DNA from: Caldilinea sp. CFX5
GTDB lineage: Bacteria; Chloroflexota; Anaerolineae; Caldilineales; Caldilineaceae
NCBI GenBank assembly: GCA_021405325.1
Contig: QWII01000057.1
Coordinates: forward strand, 62,001-126,000
Length of the DNA: 64,000 nt
Reading direction: 5' to 3'
How positions within the stretch are numbered: position 1 is the first letter of the stretch; every line of letters begins with the position of its first letter. Positions 25,422 to 33,902 of this stretch are shown piece after piece. The notes below the pieces were generated by a model. It had not been told where the DNA came from. It worked only from the letters and a program-made list of their open reading frames with translations, and made no database searches. The position numbers and the translations under genes are program-made.

Positions 25422-26774
25422 CTACCCCTCGCGCCACGGCATGACCCGCCAGGCAACTGAGCGCTTGACCGGGCTGGGGATGTCGCTGGAGACCAGGTTA
25501 ACGGCAATGCGGGCCTCCTTGCCGCGGTCGGCAAAGGCGAGGGCCAGGGCGTCGTCAAAGCAGGCGACGCCTTGGTGGAAGCCAAAGGTGCGCGCTTCCT
25601 CCGGCGAGATGCCGTCGCTGACGAGAATGACCTTGCGCCGTTCCAACACGCGCCGGGCGGTGTAGAGGATGGAAGCGGTGCGCACATTGACCGCTTTTCT
25701 GACCATCTGTTTGGCAATTTCCGCCGTGCCGGCCTTGAAGAGTTCTTCGGTTTCGGCGGACCCCATCTCGCGCCCGTGGCCGCTCGATTGGTGGGGCGCC
25801 CACCCGCCGGTCGCCGGCATGACGAGGATGATCACGCCATCTTCCTTTGTTCCCCACTCGGCCCCCTCAATACGGATAAAGAAGGAGGAGAGCAGATGCT
25901 GACTGGCCCACGCGCCGGGGTACAAGACATAAATATCCGCCGGCTTCATGGGGGTCATCCAAATTTGGCGCGCTTTGGTCAACGCGGCGCGATGTTCGGC
26001 CACAAAGTCGCCGGCATAGGCATCGACAATGCGCGCCTGGCTGTCGATCAGCACATCGACCTTCATCTCTAAGTTTGCCAGGCGTGCGCCTTCTTCCATG
26101 TCGCGGCGCATGTGGTTGCCATCGGCCAGCCCCAAGGTGTTGGTGTTGTGAACGACGCCATAGTGGTTGTGTTCAATCGTATCCCAACCGGCCACACCGG
26201 GGAGGATAATCTTGCCGCCGCCACACCAGCCGCCGTGAACATTGGGGCTGATCTCGCCAAAGGCTAAGCGGAAATCAGCTTCGGCCACCGTCTTGTTGAT
26301 CCAGACCGGCGTGCAGCGGCTGGTGACGCCCAGATAGGTCAGGCTGCTTTCGTCAAAACATTCATGACGAATGGCGCGCACGCGGTTGAGCAGGCTTTTG
26401 CCAAATTTCTCCTGCCATTGCGGGCTGGGGTGACTCCCCGGTGCATAGACCAGGGTGACATCTTCATCTTTGACCCCCAGGCGATTGAGGTAATCCAAAA
26501 ACTTGAAGCCAAAGCCAAAGCGGTCGCCCAGCATCTGGTCGGTAAAACGGTCGCCGGTGAGGAGAGCCACGGTGCTGCCCGGTTTGATCATCGCCGCCAA
26601 CGGTGGCGTGCCGATGGGGTTTTCCATTGCCGTCACAATGGCCGCCCAAGGATCGGCGAGGGCGGGAAAATCGGTCATGCCCAGTTCCGCGTCGATATTG
26701 GCTGCGGGGATACAGAGCGCTCTGGGCGCGCCGTTCCAGTCAATCAGGTATTGCTTGAGCTTCTGCATGGTCAC
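25422..26774 (-). CDS. Nickel-dependent lactate racemase (LarA) family protein
   Basis: A 450-residue member of the LarA/DUF2088 family. Visible signatures are GSHPSP (first histidine region), the loop GGWCGGGKIILPGVAGWDTIEHNHYG with conserved glycines and histidines, and a C-terminal PATGGWAPHQSSG stretch. Family members race or epimerise 2-hydroxyacids using a nickel-pincer nucleotide cofactor. The LarB/LarC/LarE maturation genes are not in this window, so racemase activity is not assured. It is probably co-transcribed with the aldo/keto reductase and could act on sugar-derived hydroxyacids (inference). Confidence 0.8.
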   Translation of the reverse strand: MTMQKLKQYLIDWNGAPRALCIPAANIDAELGMTDFPALADPWAAIVTAMENPIGTPPLAAMIKPGSTVALLTGDRFTDQMLGDRFGFGFKFLDYLNRLGVKDEDVTLVYAPGSHPSPQWQEKFGKSLLNRVRAIRHECFDESSLTYLGVTSRCTPVWINKTVAEADFRLAFGEISPNVHGGWCGGGKIILPGVAGWDTIEHNHYGVVHNTNTLGLADGNHMRRDMEEGARLANLEMKVDVLIDSQARIVDAYAGDFVAEHRAALTKARQIWMTPMKPADIYVLYPGAWASQHLLSSFFIRIEGAEWGTKEDGVIILVMPATGGWAPHQSSGHGREMGSAETEELFKAGTAEIAKQMVRKAVNVRTASILYTARRVLERRKVILVSDGISPEEARTFGFHQGVACFDDALALAFADRGKEARIAVNLVSSDIPSPVKRSVAWRVMPWREG

Positions 26775-26879
26775 TCATCCTTTGTGGTCGTTTTGATTCG
26801 CTTGCGGTTGCTGGATGAGTTGTAGCATAGCGCTCTGATGGTTGTCAAGCGCGCTGAAAAGATTAGGGTGAACGATCAA

Positions 26880-27662
26880 TCACTTACGTTGACTGCCTTC
26901 TCCGATCAATCGTTCCCGTAAATGTGGAATGCCTATGACTGGACAGATTAAATCAAAACTGGCGTCGGTAGTCCATAAGACAGCATCAGCAGGTGTTTGT
27001 AGAGCAATAATGACATCACCTAATGTTTTACAGGTATTGCCTTGGGCATCGGTGGGGTTTTCCAATACACGGCCGCAAGCCTCTGCCATTTGGGGGTATG
27101 TTTCGCGCAAGGCCGTACTTAGCTCTTGTAATGCACGGCGATGGCCCTGCAAAAAATCAACGATATGACAGGGCATTGCACCACGGCGATAAGCCAGGTT
27201 CGGCTCAAGGCGATAGCCTGCTGTCTCAGGAATGGCGCGCAGATCCATCAATGGGCAGGCAATGGGATCGGGTAATAGTTCTATGCCTTGGGTAAATATT
27301 TCATGAAATTCATATTCGATCAAGGTCTTTAAATAAACCAGGAGCACTCTGGCATCGGGACTGTAAGCGCGCAATAGCCAAGTCATGATGGAAAGCATCT
27401 TATTTTGGTTACGCCCATGCGCCAACAAAATTCGTGCTTGAACTTCGCTCAAGGCAGTGGTACGGTTGTGTGCAATTTCTTCTTGCAACAATTGATGCAT
27501 GGCAACGCACGGCTCCAGCCAACGGAGATACTCCATGCGTGCATAGCTTGAAGCAACACAAGAATGCTCTTGGATGCGCTGATGAATTGTTTGGCGGACG
27601 CTAGCGGGCGCAAACAGTTTTGACAACTGAATGGTGGTGTCAAGATAGTAGGTTGGTGACAT
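26880..27662 (-). CDS. PIN-like domain protein (putative ribonuclease)
   Basis: A 260-residue protein. The start carries a strand and acidic residue typical of PIN nucleases (TYYLDTTIQL, Asp8). The C-terminal part reads TLGDVIIALQTPADAVLWTTDASFD, which matches the distal PIN motif with conserved Asp residues (GD, then TTDASFD). The middle 150 residues are longer than in VapC toxins and not recognisable. It starts 8 bases after the stop of the 171-codon frame upstream, so the two form a unit. A toxin-antitoxin role is possible but unproven. Confidence 0.55.
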   Translation of the reverse strand: MSPTYYLDTTIQLSKLFAPASVRQTIHQRIQEHSCVASSYARMEYLRWLEPCVAMHQLLQEEIAHNRTTALSEVQARILLAHGRNQNKMLSIMTWLLRAYSPDARVLLVYLKTLIEYEFHEIFTQGIELLPDPIACPLMDLRAIPETAGYRLEPNLAYRRGAMPCHIVDFLQGHRRALQELSTALRETYPQMAEACGRVLENPTDAQGNTCKTLGDVIIALQTPADAVLWTTDASFDLICPVIGIPHLRERLIGEGSQRK

Positions 27663-27670
27663 AGGGGAAC

Positions 27671-28159
27671 TCAGTGTTCAGCGATGGCGCTTTGCCAGTC
27701 AGGCATTTCAGGCGTAGTATCAATGCCATTCTCCCACAAAAGTCGCGAAGCGGCGCGTAAATCCTCAAGCGTCAGGACAACACGTTGAAAATATGTAAAG
27801 AGCGTTTGTAGGGTGGCAATTTGGGCGTGGGTTAAGCCCACCTTTTCCGCATAAAAGGTAGTAACATGTAAGGTCGTGGCGAGCTTCGCCTTATTCTCTT
27901 GCCCTAGCTCCCAGTAATACTCAAACAGGCTATGCAAATGGAGCCGTAATACATGCGCATGGCTCTTTTGGAGTTCCTCGGATGCTGCCCCTGTCGGCCA
28001 TTTGTCGGTCAATCGAAACAAGGTGATGAGGATACCAACTTCGTCTTGGGATAACTGGCGGGCGTGCAGGGTCAGGTTTTCTGGTTTTTGTAGTAAAGCT
28101 TCGAATGTCATCGCTTGGCTACACCTTTCTGCTACCGCAGCAACATGTTTCAGCACCAT
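27671..28159 (-). CDS. Uncharacterised partner of the PIN-like gene
   Basis: A mostly helical protein of about 162 residues from ATG 28159. A TTG at 28186 would give 171, and a later ATG at about 28111 is also possible. I recognise no domain. It contains Leu-rich helices and FRLTDKWPTGAASEELQKSHAHV. It sits 8 bases upstream of the PIN-like gene, the position usually taken by an antitoxin or specificity subunit, but it is larger than common antitoxins and shows no ribbon-helix-helix or AbrB-like motif. Confidence 0.55.
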   Translation of the reverse strand: MVLKHVAAVAERCSQAMTFEALLQKPENLTLHARQLSQDEVGILITLFRLTDKWPTGAASEELQKSHAHVLRLHLHSLFEYYWELGQENKAKLATTLHVTTFYAEKVGLTHAQIATLQTLFTYFQRVVLTLEDLRAASRLLWENGIDTTPEMPDWQSAIAEH

Positions 28160-28200
28160 TGTACTGGTGATAACCACCTTTGGCAAATCAACCCTGCGAA

Positions 28201-28239
28201 TTACGAGTTACGAAGGATCAGTCGCCCCGTAACTCGTAA
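28201..28239. repeat. 12-bp hairpin (ttacgagttacg words)
   Basis: Arms ttacgagttacg (28201-28212) and cgtaactcgtaa (28228-28239), the same word family as 10256-10350. It lies just after the stop of the PH-domain gene (28243, minus strand) and so probably acts as its terminator. Confidence 0.7.
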
Positions 28240-28242
28240 CCG

Positions 28243-28614
28243 TCATCGCAAGACATATTTGGCCAGGGTGCGTTGCACCTCGACGATATTCGCGCCTTTG
28301 CGAAACTCTTTTTCAATGGGCGCGGCACTGCCCGAAAGCCAGATCTTCAATTCCGCATCGCGATCAAAGTGACCGGCGGTTTCGACAGCAAAGTGGGTGA
28401 TCGACTTGTAGGGTATCGAATGGTATTCGACCTTGGACCCCGTCAATCCTTGCTTATCAACCAGAATCAAGCGTTTGTTAGTAAAGACATAGAGATCGCG
28501 CACCAAGCGAAAGGCATGGTCGATCTGCTCCCCATCCGCCAAAACCGAACGCAATTCATTTTCAACGTTCCGGCTATCAACTTCAGAGGCGTTGCCAAAA
28601 ATGCCACTTAACAT
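28243..28614 (-). CDS. Bacterial PH-domain protein
   Basis: A 123-residue protein that looks like a single bacterial pleckstrin-homology domain (bPH_1 type). Residues about 20-120 alternate strands, with the typical phrases YVFTNKRLILVDKQG and YHSIPYKSITHFAVET, ending in a helix (EVQRTLAKYVL). Bacterial PH domains form oligomers, and their ligands are mostly unknown. The length is normal for the family. It is probably transcribed alone. Confidence 0.85.
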   Translation of the reverse strand: MLSGIFGNASEVDSRNVENELRSVLADGEQIDHAFRLVRDLYVFTNKRLILVDKQGLTGSKVEYHSIPYKSITHFAVETAGHFDRDAELKIWLSGSAAPIEKEFRKGANIVEVQRTLAKYVLR

Positions 28615-28872
28615 CTGTCATAACCCTTTCCTACTATACGGCTTACCACAACGCATACCGCAGCACCCATTTCATCCGGCCACGCCGTGCGCTAGTTAGA
28701 CCATAAAACGGCTAATTTCTCCTACTGTGTACGTAACGCGGCCCGGAAGGTTGCAGCAGTTTCAACCCTGCTATCGAAATCCGGTTGCAGAGATACCAAA
28801 GCCATGCTACACTTCTAGGCACTAGTTTTTCTGTTGATTGTACTGAAGCTGATCATTGCAAAGAGGTGGATT
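28615..28872. other. Intergenic region between divergent genes
   Basis: About 260 bases with promoter-like AT content near 28720-28850, but I see no well-spaced promoter, repeat or gene in it. Confidence 0.4.
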
Positions 28873-30024
28873 ATGGTTGCAACGCTTACGCCGCCAACGC
28901 TTCGACCGGCGGCGCTCAAACGGCCGCCCCAACCGAAGAGCGCGCCGACCAAGGCGCAACGTGAGAAGCTGGCGGTCATTGACTGTGATATTCACGCCGC
29001 CATGCCCAATGACGCGACGCTCTTTAAATATCTGCCGACCCGCTGGCAACGGCATCACGAGCTGTTTGGGATGCGTGGTCATATTGGCGGTGCTTACCCA
29101 CGGGCTGTGTTGAATGCGGCCCGGCTCGATTCGTGGCCGCCCAATGGCTTACCCGCCGGTGGTGATTTGCCCTTTATGCAAGAGCAGTTGCTCGATGAGT
29201 GGGATTTGGAGTATGGCATTTTGACGCCGCTCTATGGCGCCGGCGGGATGATCAATCTGGAATATGGCGCGGCGTTGGCGAGTGCCGTTAACGATTGGCA
29301 GATTGCCGAGTGGGTGGAGCCGGAGCCGCGGTTGCGGGGATCGATCCTGGTTGCCTATGAAGATGGCGAACTGGCAGCCCAGGAGATCGACCGCGTCGGC
29401 GATAACCCCAACTTTGTCCAGGTGTTGCTGGTGGTGCGCACACGGGAACCGCTGGGTCATCGCAAATATTGGAAGATGTACGAAGCGGCCTGTCGCCATG
29501 ACCTGCCGCTTGCCATTCACTTTGGCGGCTCCGGCGGCGGCCCCATTACCGGCAGCGGCTGGCCGAGCCACTATATTGAAGACCACGGCGGAATGCCCCA
29601 GGCGTTCCAACCCCAGGTCATCAGCTTGGTGACGGAGGGAATCTTTGAACTTTTCCCCACGCTCAAAATCGTACTGATCGAAGGGGGCTTTGCCTGGATG
29701 CCACCGCTCATGTGGCGCATGGACCAGACCTGGAAACGGCTCAAGGAAGAAGCGCCACGAGTCAAACGCCTGCCCTCCGACTATGTGCGTGACCATTTCT
29801 GGATCACCACGCAGCCGATGGAAGAGCCGCCGCAACAACGTTATTTCGAGGAACTGCTCGAACAGATGAACATGAATGACAAGCTCATGTTCGCCACCGA
29901 TTACCCCCACTGGGACTTTGATGCACCGGACCGGGCGCTGCCCGCGACGTTGCCGTTGGCGTTGCGCCGCGCCATTATGGCCGACAATGCCAGGACGCTT
30001 TATAAGTTGGAACGACGGAAGTAG
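28873..30024 (+). CDS. Amidohydrolase family metal-dependent hydrolase
   Basis: A 383-residue TIM-barrel hydrolase of the amidohydrolase-2 (ACMSD-like) group. The start holds the metal motif D-x-H (VIDCDIHAAMP, about residues 36-46). Histidines follow in AIHFGGSGGG and HYIEDHGGM, and a C-terminal FATDYPHWDFD carries the catalytic Asp and the family's HxDxD-like end. Members hydrolyse or decarboxylate cyclic and aromatic acids, and the substrate is unknown. ATG 28873 has AAGAGGTGGA upstream. A GH1 gene follows after a repeat spacer. Confidence 0.85.
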   Translation: MVATLTPPTLRPAALKRPPQPKSAPTKAQREKLAVIDCDIHAAMPNDATLFKYLPTRWQRHHELFGMRGHIGGAYPRAVLNAARLDSWPPNGLPAGGDLPFMQEQLLDEWDLEYGILTPLYGAGGMINLEYGAALASAVNDWQIAEWVEPEPRLRGSILVAYEDGELAAQEIDRVGDNPNFVQVLLVVRTREPLGHRKYWKMYEAACRHDLPLAIHFGGSGGGPITGSGWPSHYIEDHGGMPQAFQPQVISLVTEGIFELFPTLKIVLIEGGFAWMPPLMWRMDQTWKRLKEEAPRVKRLPSDYVRDHFWITTQPMEEPPQQRYFEELLEQMNMNDKLMFATDYPHWDFDAPDRALPATLPLALRRAIMADNARTLYKLERRK

Positions 30025-30115
30025 TGGGACAGTGGGACAGTAAATCAGTAGGTCAGTCACTGTCTCACTGTTCTACTGTCTTACTGTCTTACTGACCCAC
30101 TGTCTAACTAGAATT
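30024..30115. repeat. Inverted low-complexity repeat (cagta / tactg words)
   Basis: The run gtgggacagtgggacagtaa and following words are answered by actgtctcactgttctactg and further complements. It is the same family as the spacer at 1325-1440, 29 kb away. It lies between the amidohydrolase and GH1 genes. Confidence 0.75.
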
Positions 30116-30127
30116 GTACGTAGACTC

Positions 30128-31363
30128 ATGGCCTTGAATGGTGATCTGAACGATGGTTTTTTGTGGGCGACGGGGATTGAGGACACCTTCATTCCCCAGA
30201 TTCGCCCAGGGATGCGGGCGCTGGATGAGTATGAACTGACCCAACATTACCGCTTCTGGCGGGAAGATTTGGATCGCGCTGCTGATCTTGGTGTGCAGGC
30301 GCTCCGCTGGGGCATTCCCTGGTATCGCGTGCAACCCACCGCCGAAAGCTGGGATTGGCGCTGGGTGGACGAAGTGCTGGACTACATGGTCAACGTGAAG
30401 GGCATCACGCCGATCCTTGACCTGATGCACTATGGCACGCCCCTCTGGCTCGATAATAGCTTTATCAACAGCGGCTACCCGGCCTTGGTGGCGAACTATG
30501 CAATGGCCGTCGCCGCCCGCTATAAATCGCTGGTGCGCTACTATACCCCGCTCAACGAGCCGGCCATCAACGCCGAGTGGTGTGGACAGTTGGGCCATTG
30601 GCCGCCCTATCTCACCGGCGATGATGGCTATGTCAAGGTGATGCTGGCGGTCTGCAAGGGGATTGTCGTCACGGTGCAGGCGCTTAAAGCCGAACAGCCG
30701 ACGATGCAAACGGTGCATGTGGAGGCGTTGCGCCACTACTGGACGAACGACCCGGTGGTGGCTAAGCGGGTGGCGCTCTACAATGACCAGCAATATCTCA
30801 GCACCGATCTGACCACCGGACGGGTCAATGATGACCATGCCTTTTTCCCCTATCTGTTGACGCATGGTGTCACAGAACATGACTTGCGTTGGTTTTGTGA
30901 TCACGCCGTGCAATTTGATTATTTGGGCGCCAACTTTTACCCCTGGTCACACGGCGAACTGCTAGCGCGCAAGCGCGGGACGCCCTACCGCCCGCGCCAA
31001 CAGACCAGCGGCGCTACCATTGCCACCGTACTTACCAATGCCTATGAACGCTATCAAATCCCGATCATGGTGACAGAGACCTCAGCCAAGGGGAGCGTTG
31101 CGCTACGGGGGCGTTGGATGGATGAGTCGATTGCCGCCGTACAGCAGTTGCGTCGCCAAGGGCTGCCCATTGTTGGCTATACCTGGTTTCCGTTTTTCAC
31201 GATGATCGATTGGTTTTATCGCCAGCAACGGCGTCCGCTGGCGAATTATCTCATCCACTTGGGGTTGTATGATGGCGCATTTGATGAAGCCGGCGTCCTG
31301 CAACGCTACAGCACGCCGTTGGTTGAGCGCTATCGCAACCACATACATGGCTTGACAACGTAG
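30128..31363 (+). CDS. Glycoside hydrolase family 1-like beta-glycosidase
   Basis: A 411-residue protein with GH1 signatures. It has an N-terminal FLWATGIEDTF, a WGIPWYRVQP strand, the acid/base glutamate in YTPLNEPAINAEW (NEP motif), and the nucleophile glutamate in IMVTETSAKG. GH1 enzymes release glucose, galactose or related sugars from beta-glycosides with retention. It is somewhat shorter than classical GH1 (about 450) and has a TETS instead of the usual TENG, which suggests a divergent subfamily. There is no signal peptide, so it is cytosolic and would act on imported disaccharides or glycosides. Confidence 0.8.
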   Translation: MALNGDLNDGFLWATGIEDTFIPQIRPGMRALDEYELTQHYRFWREDLDRAADLGVQALRWGIPWYRVQPTAESWDWRWVDEVLDYMVNVKGITPILDLMHYGTPLWLDNSFINSGYPALVANYAMAVAARYKSLVRYYTPLNEPAINAEWCGQLGHWPPYLTGDDGYVKVMLAVCKGIVVTVQALKAEQPTMQTVHVEALRHYWTNDPVVAKRVALYNDQQYLSTDLTTGRVNDDHAFFPYLLTHGVTEHDLRWFCDHAVQFDYLGANFYPWSHGELLARKRGTPYRPRQQTSGATIATVLTNAYERYQIPIMVTETSAKGSVALRGRWMDESIAAVQQLRRQGLPIVGYTWFPFFTMIDWFYRQQRRPLANYLIHLGLYDGAFDEAGVLQRYSTPLVERYRNHIHGLTT

Positions 31364-31420
31364 CTCATCAAAGATACAATTAGCCATCTGTGCTAATTGT
31401 GTGCTAAGGAGAAGCAAATT

Positions 31421-31720
31421 ATGTCAACCATTCCGACAATCGCCCCTGTCAGTCATATGCGTATTCGACAGGCCGAGTTGTTAGCGCAAGCCAAACAAGG
31501 CCCAGTCGTATTGCTCGAAAAGGGCAGCATACCCGCGGCCATTCTGATTTCACCAGAACAGTGGAATGATATGAATCGACAGTTAAAACAATTGGAGTTG
31601 CTTGCCGAATCACGGCGTATTTTTGCCGAAATGGCTGCCGATCCGGCCAAGCGGGTTTCCCATGAAGAATTACGCCGCCAGCTTGCCCAAAAGGTTGCCC
31701 AAAAGGTTGCCTCGGTATGA
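31421..31720 (+). CDS. Phd/YefM family antitoxin
   Basis: A 99-residue protein with the Phd/YefM fold. SHMRIRQAELLAQAKQGPVVLLEKGSIPAAILIS is the typical DNA-binding half, followed by a long charged helix that would wrap around the toxin. AAGGAG precedes ATG 31421. The stop overlaps the next gene by ATGA. The pair forms a type II toxin-antitoxin module, and the antitoxin would autorepress. The C-terminus ends in a duplicated LAQKVAQKV, which looks like a recent small duplication. Confidence 0.88.
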   Translation: MSTIPTIAPVSHMRIRQAELLAQAKQGPVVLLEKGSIPAAILISPEQWNDMNRQLKQLELLAESRRIFAEMAADPAKRVSHEELRRQLAQKVAQKVASV

Positions 31721-31980
31721 TGGAACCATTTTGGGATATTGAGTACAGCTTGGAAGCACGCAACTATCTGTATGATTCATATCCTTATACCGAAGCCGTA
31801 CTCATTGCGATTGAAGAGTTGCGTTTCTACAAAGATGCAATCCCGCCTGACGGTTGTACCCAGTTAGAACCAGGCGTTTACCTGTGCGAATTGATGCGTC
31901 ACCAGATTGTCTACCGGCGCTTTCCGGAGACAAAGCCGAAGCCCTTGTTGTGGATTAGCATCGTCAAACCGCCTGAATGA
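31717..31980 (+). CDS. RelE/ParE-type toxin
   Basis: An 87-residue small protein translated through an ATGA overlap with the antitoxin. The RelE/ParE pattern is visible: an N-terminal helix pair (SLEARNYLYDSYPYTEAVLIAIEEL), then beta strands ending GVYLCELMRHQIVYRRF and PLLWISIVKPPE. RelE-like members cleave mRNA at the ribosome and ParE members poison gyrase. Which applies here is not evident. Length is normal. Confidence 0.8.
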   Translation: MMEPFWDIEYSLEARNYLYDSYPYTEAVLIAIEELRFYKDAIPPDGCTQLEPGVYLCELMRHQIVYRRFPETKPKPLLWISIVKPPE

Positions 31981-32000
31981 GCTTAGAATAATGCCATCCT

Positions 32001-32441
32001 ATGTCGAAACATATTATCGCAACCGTTGATGAAATTCCGACCGGTCAACACAAGATTATCGAAGTAGCCGGTCGCGCCGTTGGCGTCTTTAATGTGAATG
32101 GCGAATACTTCGCAATCCGCAATAGCTGCCCACACCAAGGGGGGCCGCTCTGTAGTGGGCGGGTTACGGGCTTTATTATGGCGACGGAACCCGGTCAATA
32201 CAGCTACACCCGTCGCGGCGAAATTGTGCGCTGTCCCTGGCATGGCTGGGAATTTGACATCAAGACTGGCCAATCCTGGTTTGACCCGGCCAAGACACGC
32301 GTGCGCAATTACAAAGTAACGGTCGAACAGCTTTCGCCCGCGACCTTGGAAGCGCCAGCGCCGGGATTAGAACCAGGGCCTTATGTGGCGGAGACTTATC
32401 CGGTGACGATCGAGCAATCGTATGTCGTGATTGAGCTATGA
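32001..32441 (+). CDS. Rieske [2Fe-2S] ferredoxin-like protein
   Basis: A 146-residue single-domain Rieske protein. Cluster ligands are C-x-H in NSCPHQGGPLC and C-x-x-H in VRCPWHGWEFD, separated by about 40 residues. Such stand-alone proteins pass electrons to ring-hydroxylating oxygenases or act as small redox carriers. No oxygenase is adjacent. It starts 20 bases after the toxin gene but is probably unrelated to it. Confidence 0.92.
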   Translation: MSKHIIATVDEIPTGQHKIIEVAGRAVGVFNVNGEYFAIRNSCPHQGGPLCSGRVTGFIMATEPGQYSYTRRGEIVRCPWHGWEFDIKTGQSWFDPAKTRVRNYKVTVEQLSPATLEAPAPGLEPGPYVAETYPVTIEQSYVVIEL

Positions 32442-32470
32442 GTTCAGCCGTCACGCCTGCTCTGGCTTGT

Positions 32471-32499
32471 TTGTCATACCATGAGAAACGCAGTATAAT
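32471..32499 (+). promoter_or_regulatory. Sigma-70-type promoter of the Septu-like operon
   Basis: TTGTCA at 32471-32476 and a consensus TATAAT at 32494-32499, spaced by exactly 17 bases. It is the best promoter match I found in the window. Transcription would start near 32506, inside the palindrome that follows. Confidence 0.75.
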
Positions 32500-32534
32500 A
32501 AGCGAGTCTAAACTAGCTTAGTTTAGACTCGCTT
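32500..32534. promoter_or_regulatory. 14-bp perfect palindrome at the predicted start site (putative operator)
   Basis: Arms aagcgagtctaaac (32500-32513) and gtttagactcgctt (32521-32534), loop tagctta. It begins at the base after the -10 box and covers the predicted transcription start, so as RNA the left arm would be incomplete. That favours a DNA-binding operator over an RNA hairpin, though it could also terminate the Rieske transcript. Confidence 0.6.
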
Positions 32535-32612
32535 ACTTACAGTGCGAAGCTGGTCGCCCTCCTTGTTTGCTGTCATCTAAATAAGACGGCAAAATAATTA
32601 CTTGATAAACTC

Positions 32613-33902
32613 ATGTACATCAAAAGTGTCGAGATCCATAACGTCCGTTCCATTCGTCGTTTCGAGTGGTCCATTGATGAACACGAAGCGGCTGGCTGGC
32701 ATGTCCTGATCGGTGACAATGGCTCCGGTAAATCAACAATATTGAAAGCCATTTCACTTGGGTTGATCGGCGAGAGGGATGCACAGGGTTTACGGGAAGA
32801 TTGGGCAACCTGGATCACCAAAGACGCGGAAAGTGGTTCAATTAGACTCAATTTGATTGACGATAGCACCTATGACGACTGGAGTGGACGCGGCCCAGTG
32901 GGTGGACGTGCCGGTTTGAGGGCCGTTATTGAAATTAAGCGCACAGAAGAGGCCAGACAATTGGTCAGGCTTGAAGGTCGAGCCGACTTATCAAAACCCT
33001 CAGCCAATCGTCATGTATGGGGTACGGGTAATGGGTGGTTTTCGGTTGCCTATGGCCCATTTCGGCGTTTTTCCGGTGGCAATCCTGATTATAGTCGTTT
33101 ATTCTATGCGAATCCTAAGTTGGCGGCGCACCTTTCAATTTTTGGTGAAGATGTAGCCCTATCCGAAGCGATTGTTTGGCTCCAAGAATTGAATTATAAA
33201 AATTTGGAAAGACAACCGGAGGGTAAAATCCTTGATGCAATCTGTAAATTTGTCAATCAGCCTGATTTTTTGCCTCATCGCGCCAAATTGACCGAGGTTT
33301 CTTCCTCTGGAGTTTTCTTTAAAGATGCGAATAGCAATACCATCACGGTTGACAAGCTAAGTGATGGCTATCGCTCCATCTTAAGCATGACCTTTGAGAT
33401 TATTCGCCAACTGCAAGCAATTTATCAGACCGATGATCTCTTCTCCGCTGATTTTACCCAGATCAAATTACCTGGCGTCGTGCTGATTGATGAAATTGAC
33501 GCCCACCTCCATCCTACCTGGCAGCGACGCGTAGGCTATTGGTTCTGTCAACACTTCCCGGCCATGCAATTTATTGTCACCACACACAGCCCATTAGTTT
33601 GTCAAGCGGCTGAGCAAGGGAGCGTCTGGAAGCTGCCACGCCCTGGCACCGATGAAAGCTGCTATCGCGTTACAGGCCAAGAACTGGATCGCTTACTCTA
33701 CGGCAATATTTTAGAAGCTTATAGTACGCGTCTTTTTGATCTTACTGATACCCGTTCCAACAGCGCCCGAGAAAAATTAGAACGGCTGGCCGAGCTAAAT
33801 GTCAAGGAAGTTTTTGCCAAACTAACGGCTGCAGAAATTGAAGAGCAAGCCCGCCTACGCGCCACACTGCCAACAGCCGCCAATACCACAGCAGGTGGCT
33901 AA
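32613..33902 (+). CDS. Septu-like AAA/SMC-type ATPase (PtuA-like)
   Basis: A 429-residue ATPase of the RecF/SMC-like AAA_21 group. Walker A is GDNGSGKS (residues 34-41), the ABC-type signature region reads LSDGYRSILSM (about 249-259), and Walker B with catalytic glutamate is VVLIDEIDAHLHP (Asp293, Glu294), followed by an H-switch (VTTHSPLVC). There is no long coiled coil. The next gene, an HNH nuclease, overlaps by one base (TAATG). ATPase plus HNH in this order is the Septu anti-phage arrangement: the ATPase controls a nuclease that acts during infection. It is smaller than classical PtuA, so subtype is uncertain. Confidence 0.8.
   Translation: MYIKSVEIHNVRSIRRFEWSIDEHEAAGWHVLIGDNGSGKSTILKAISLGLIGERDAQGLREDWATWITKDAESGSIRLNLIDDSTYDDWSGRGPVGGRAGLRAVIEIKRTEEARQLVRLEGRADLSKPSANRHVWGTGNGWFSVAYGPFRRFSGGNPDYSRLFYANPKLAAHLSIFGEDVALSEAIVWLQELNYKNLERQPEGKILDAICKFVNQPDFLPHRAKLTEVSSSGVFFKDANSNTITVDKLSDGYRSILSMTFEIIRQLQAIYQTDDLFSADFTQIKLPGVVLIDEIDAHLHPTWQRRVGYWFCQHFPAMQFIVTTHSPLVCQAAEQGSVWKLPRPGTDESCYRVTGQELDRLLYGNILEAYSTRLFDLTDTRSNSAREKLERLAELNVKEVFAKLTAAEIEEQARLRATLPTAANTTAGG

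Noticed and set aside
29149..30060. Long minus-strand frame opposite the amidohydrolase
   Set aside because: Antisense shadow of a gene with clear metal-binding motifs.
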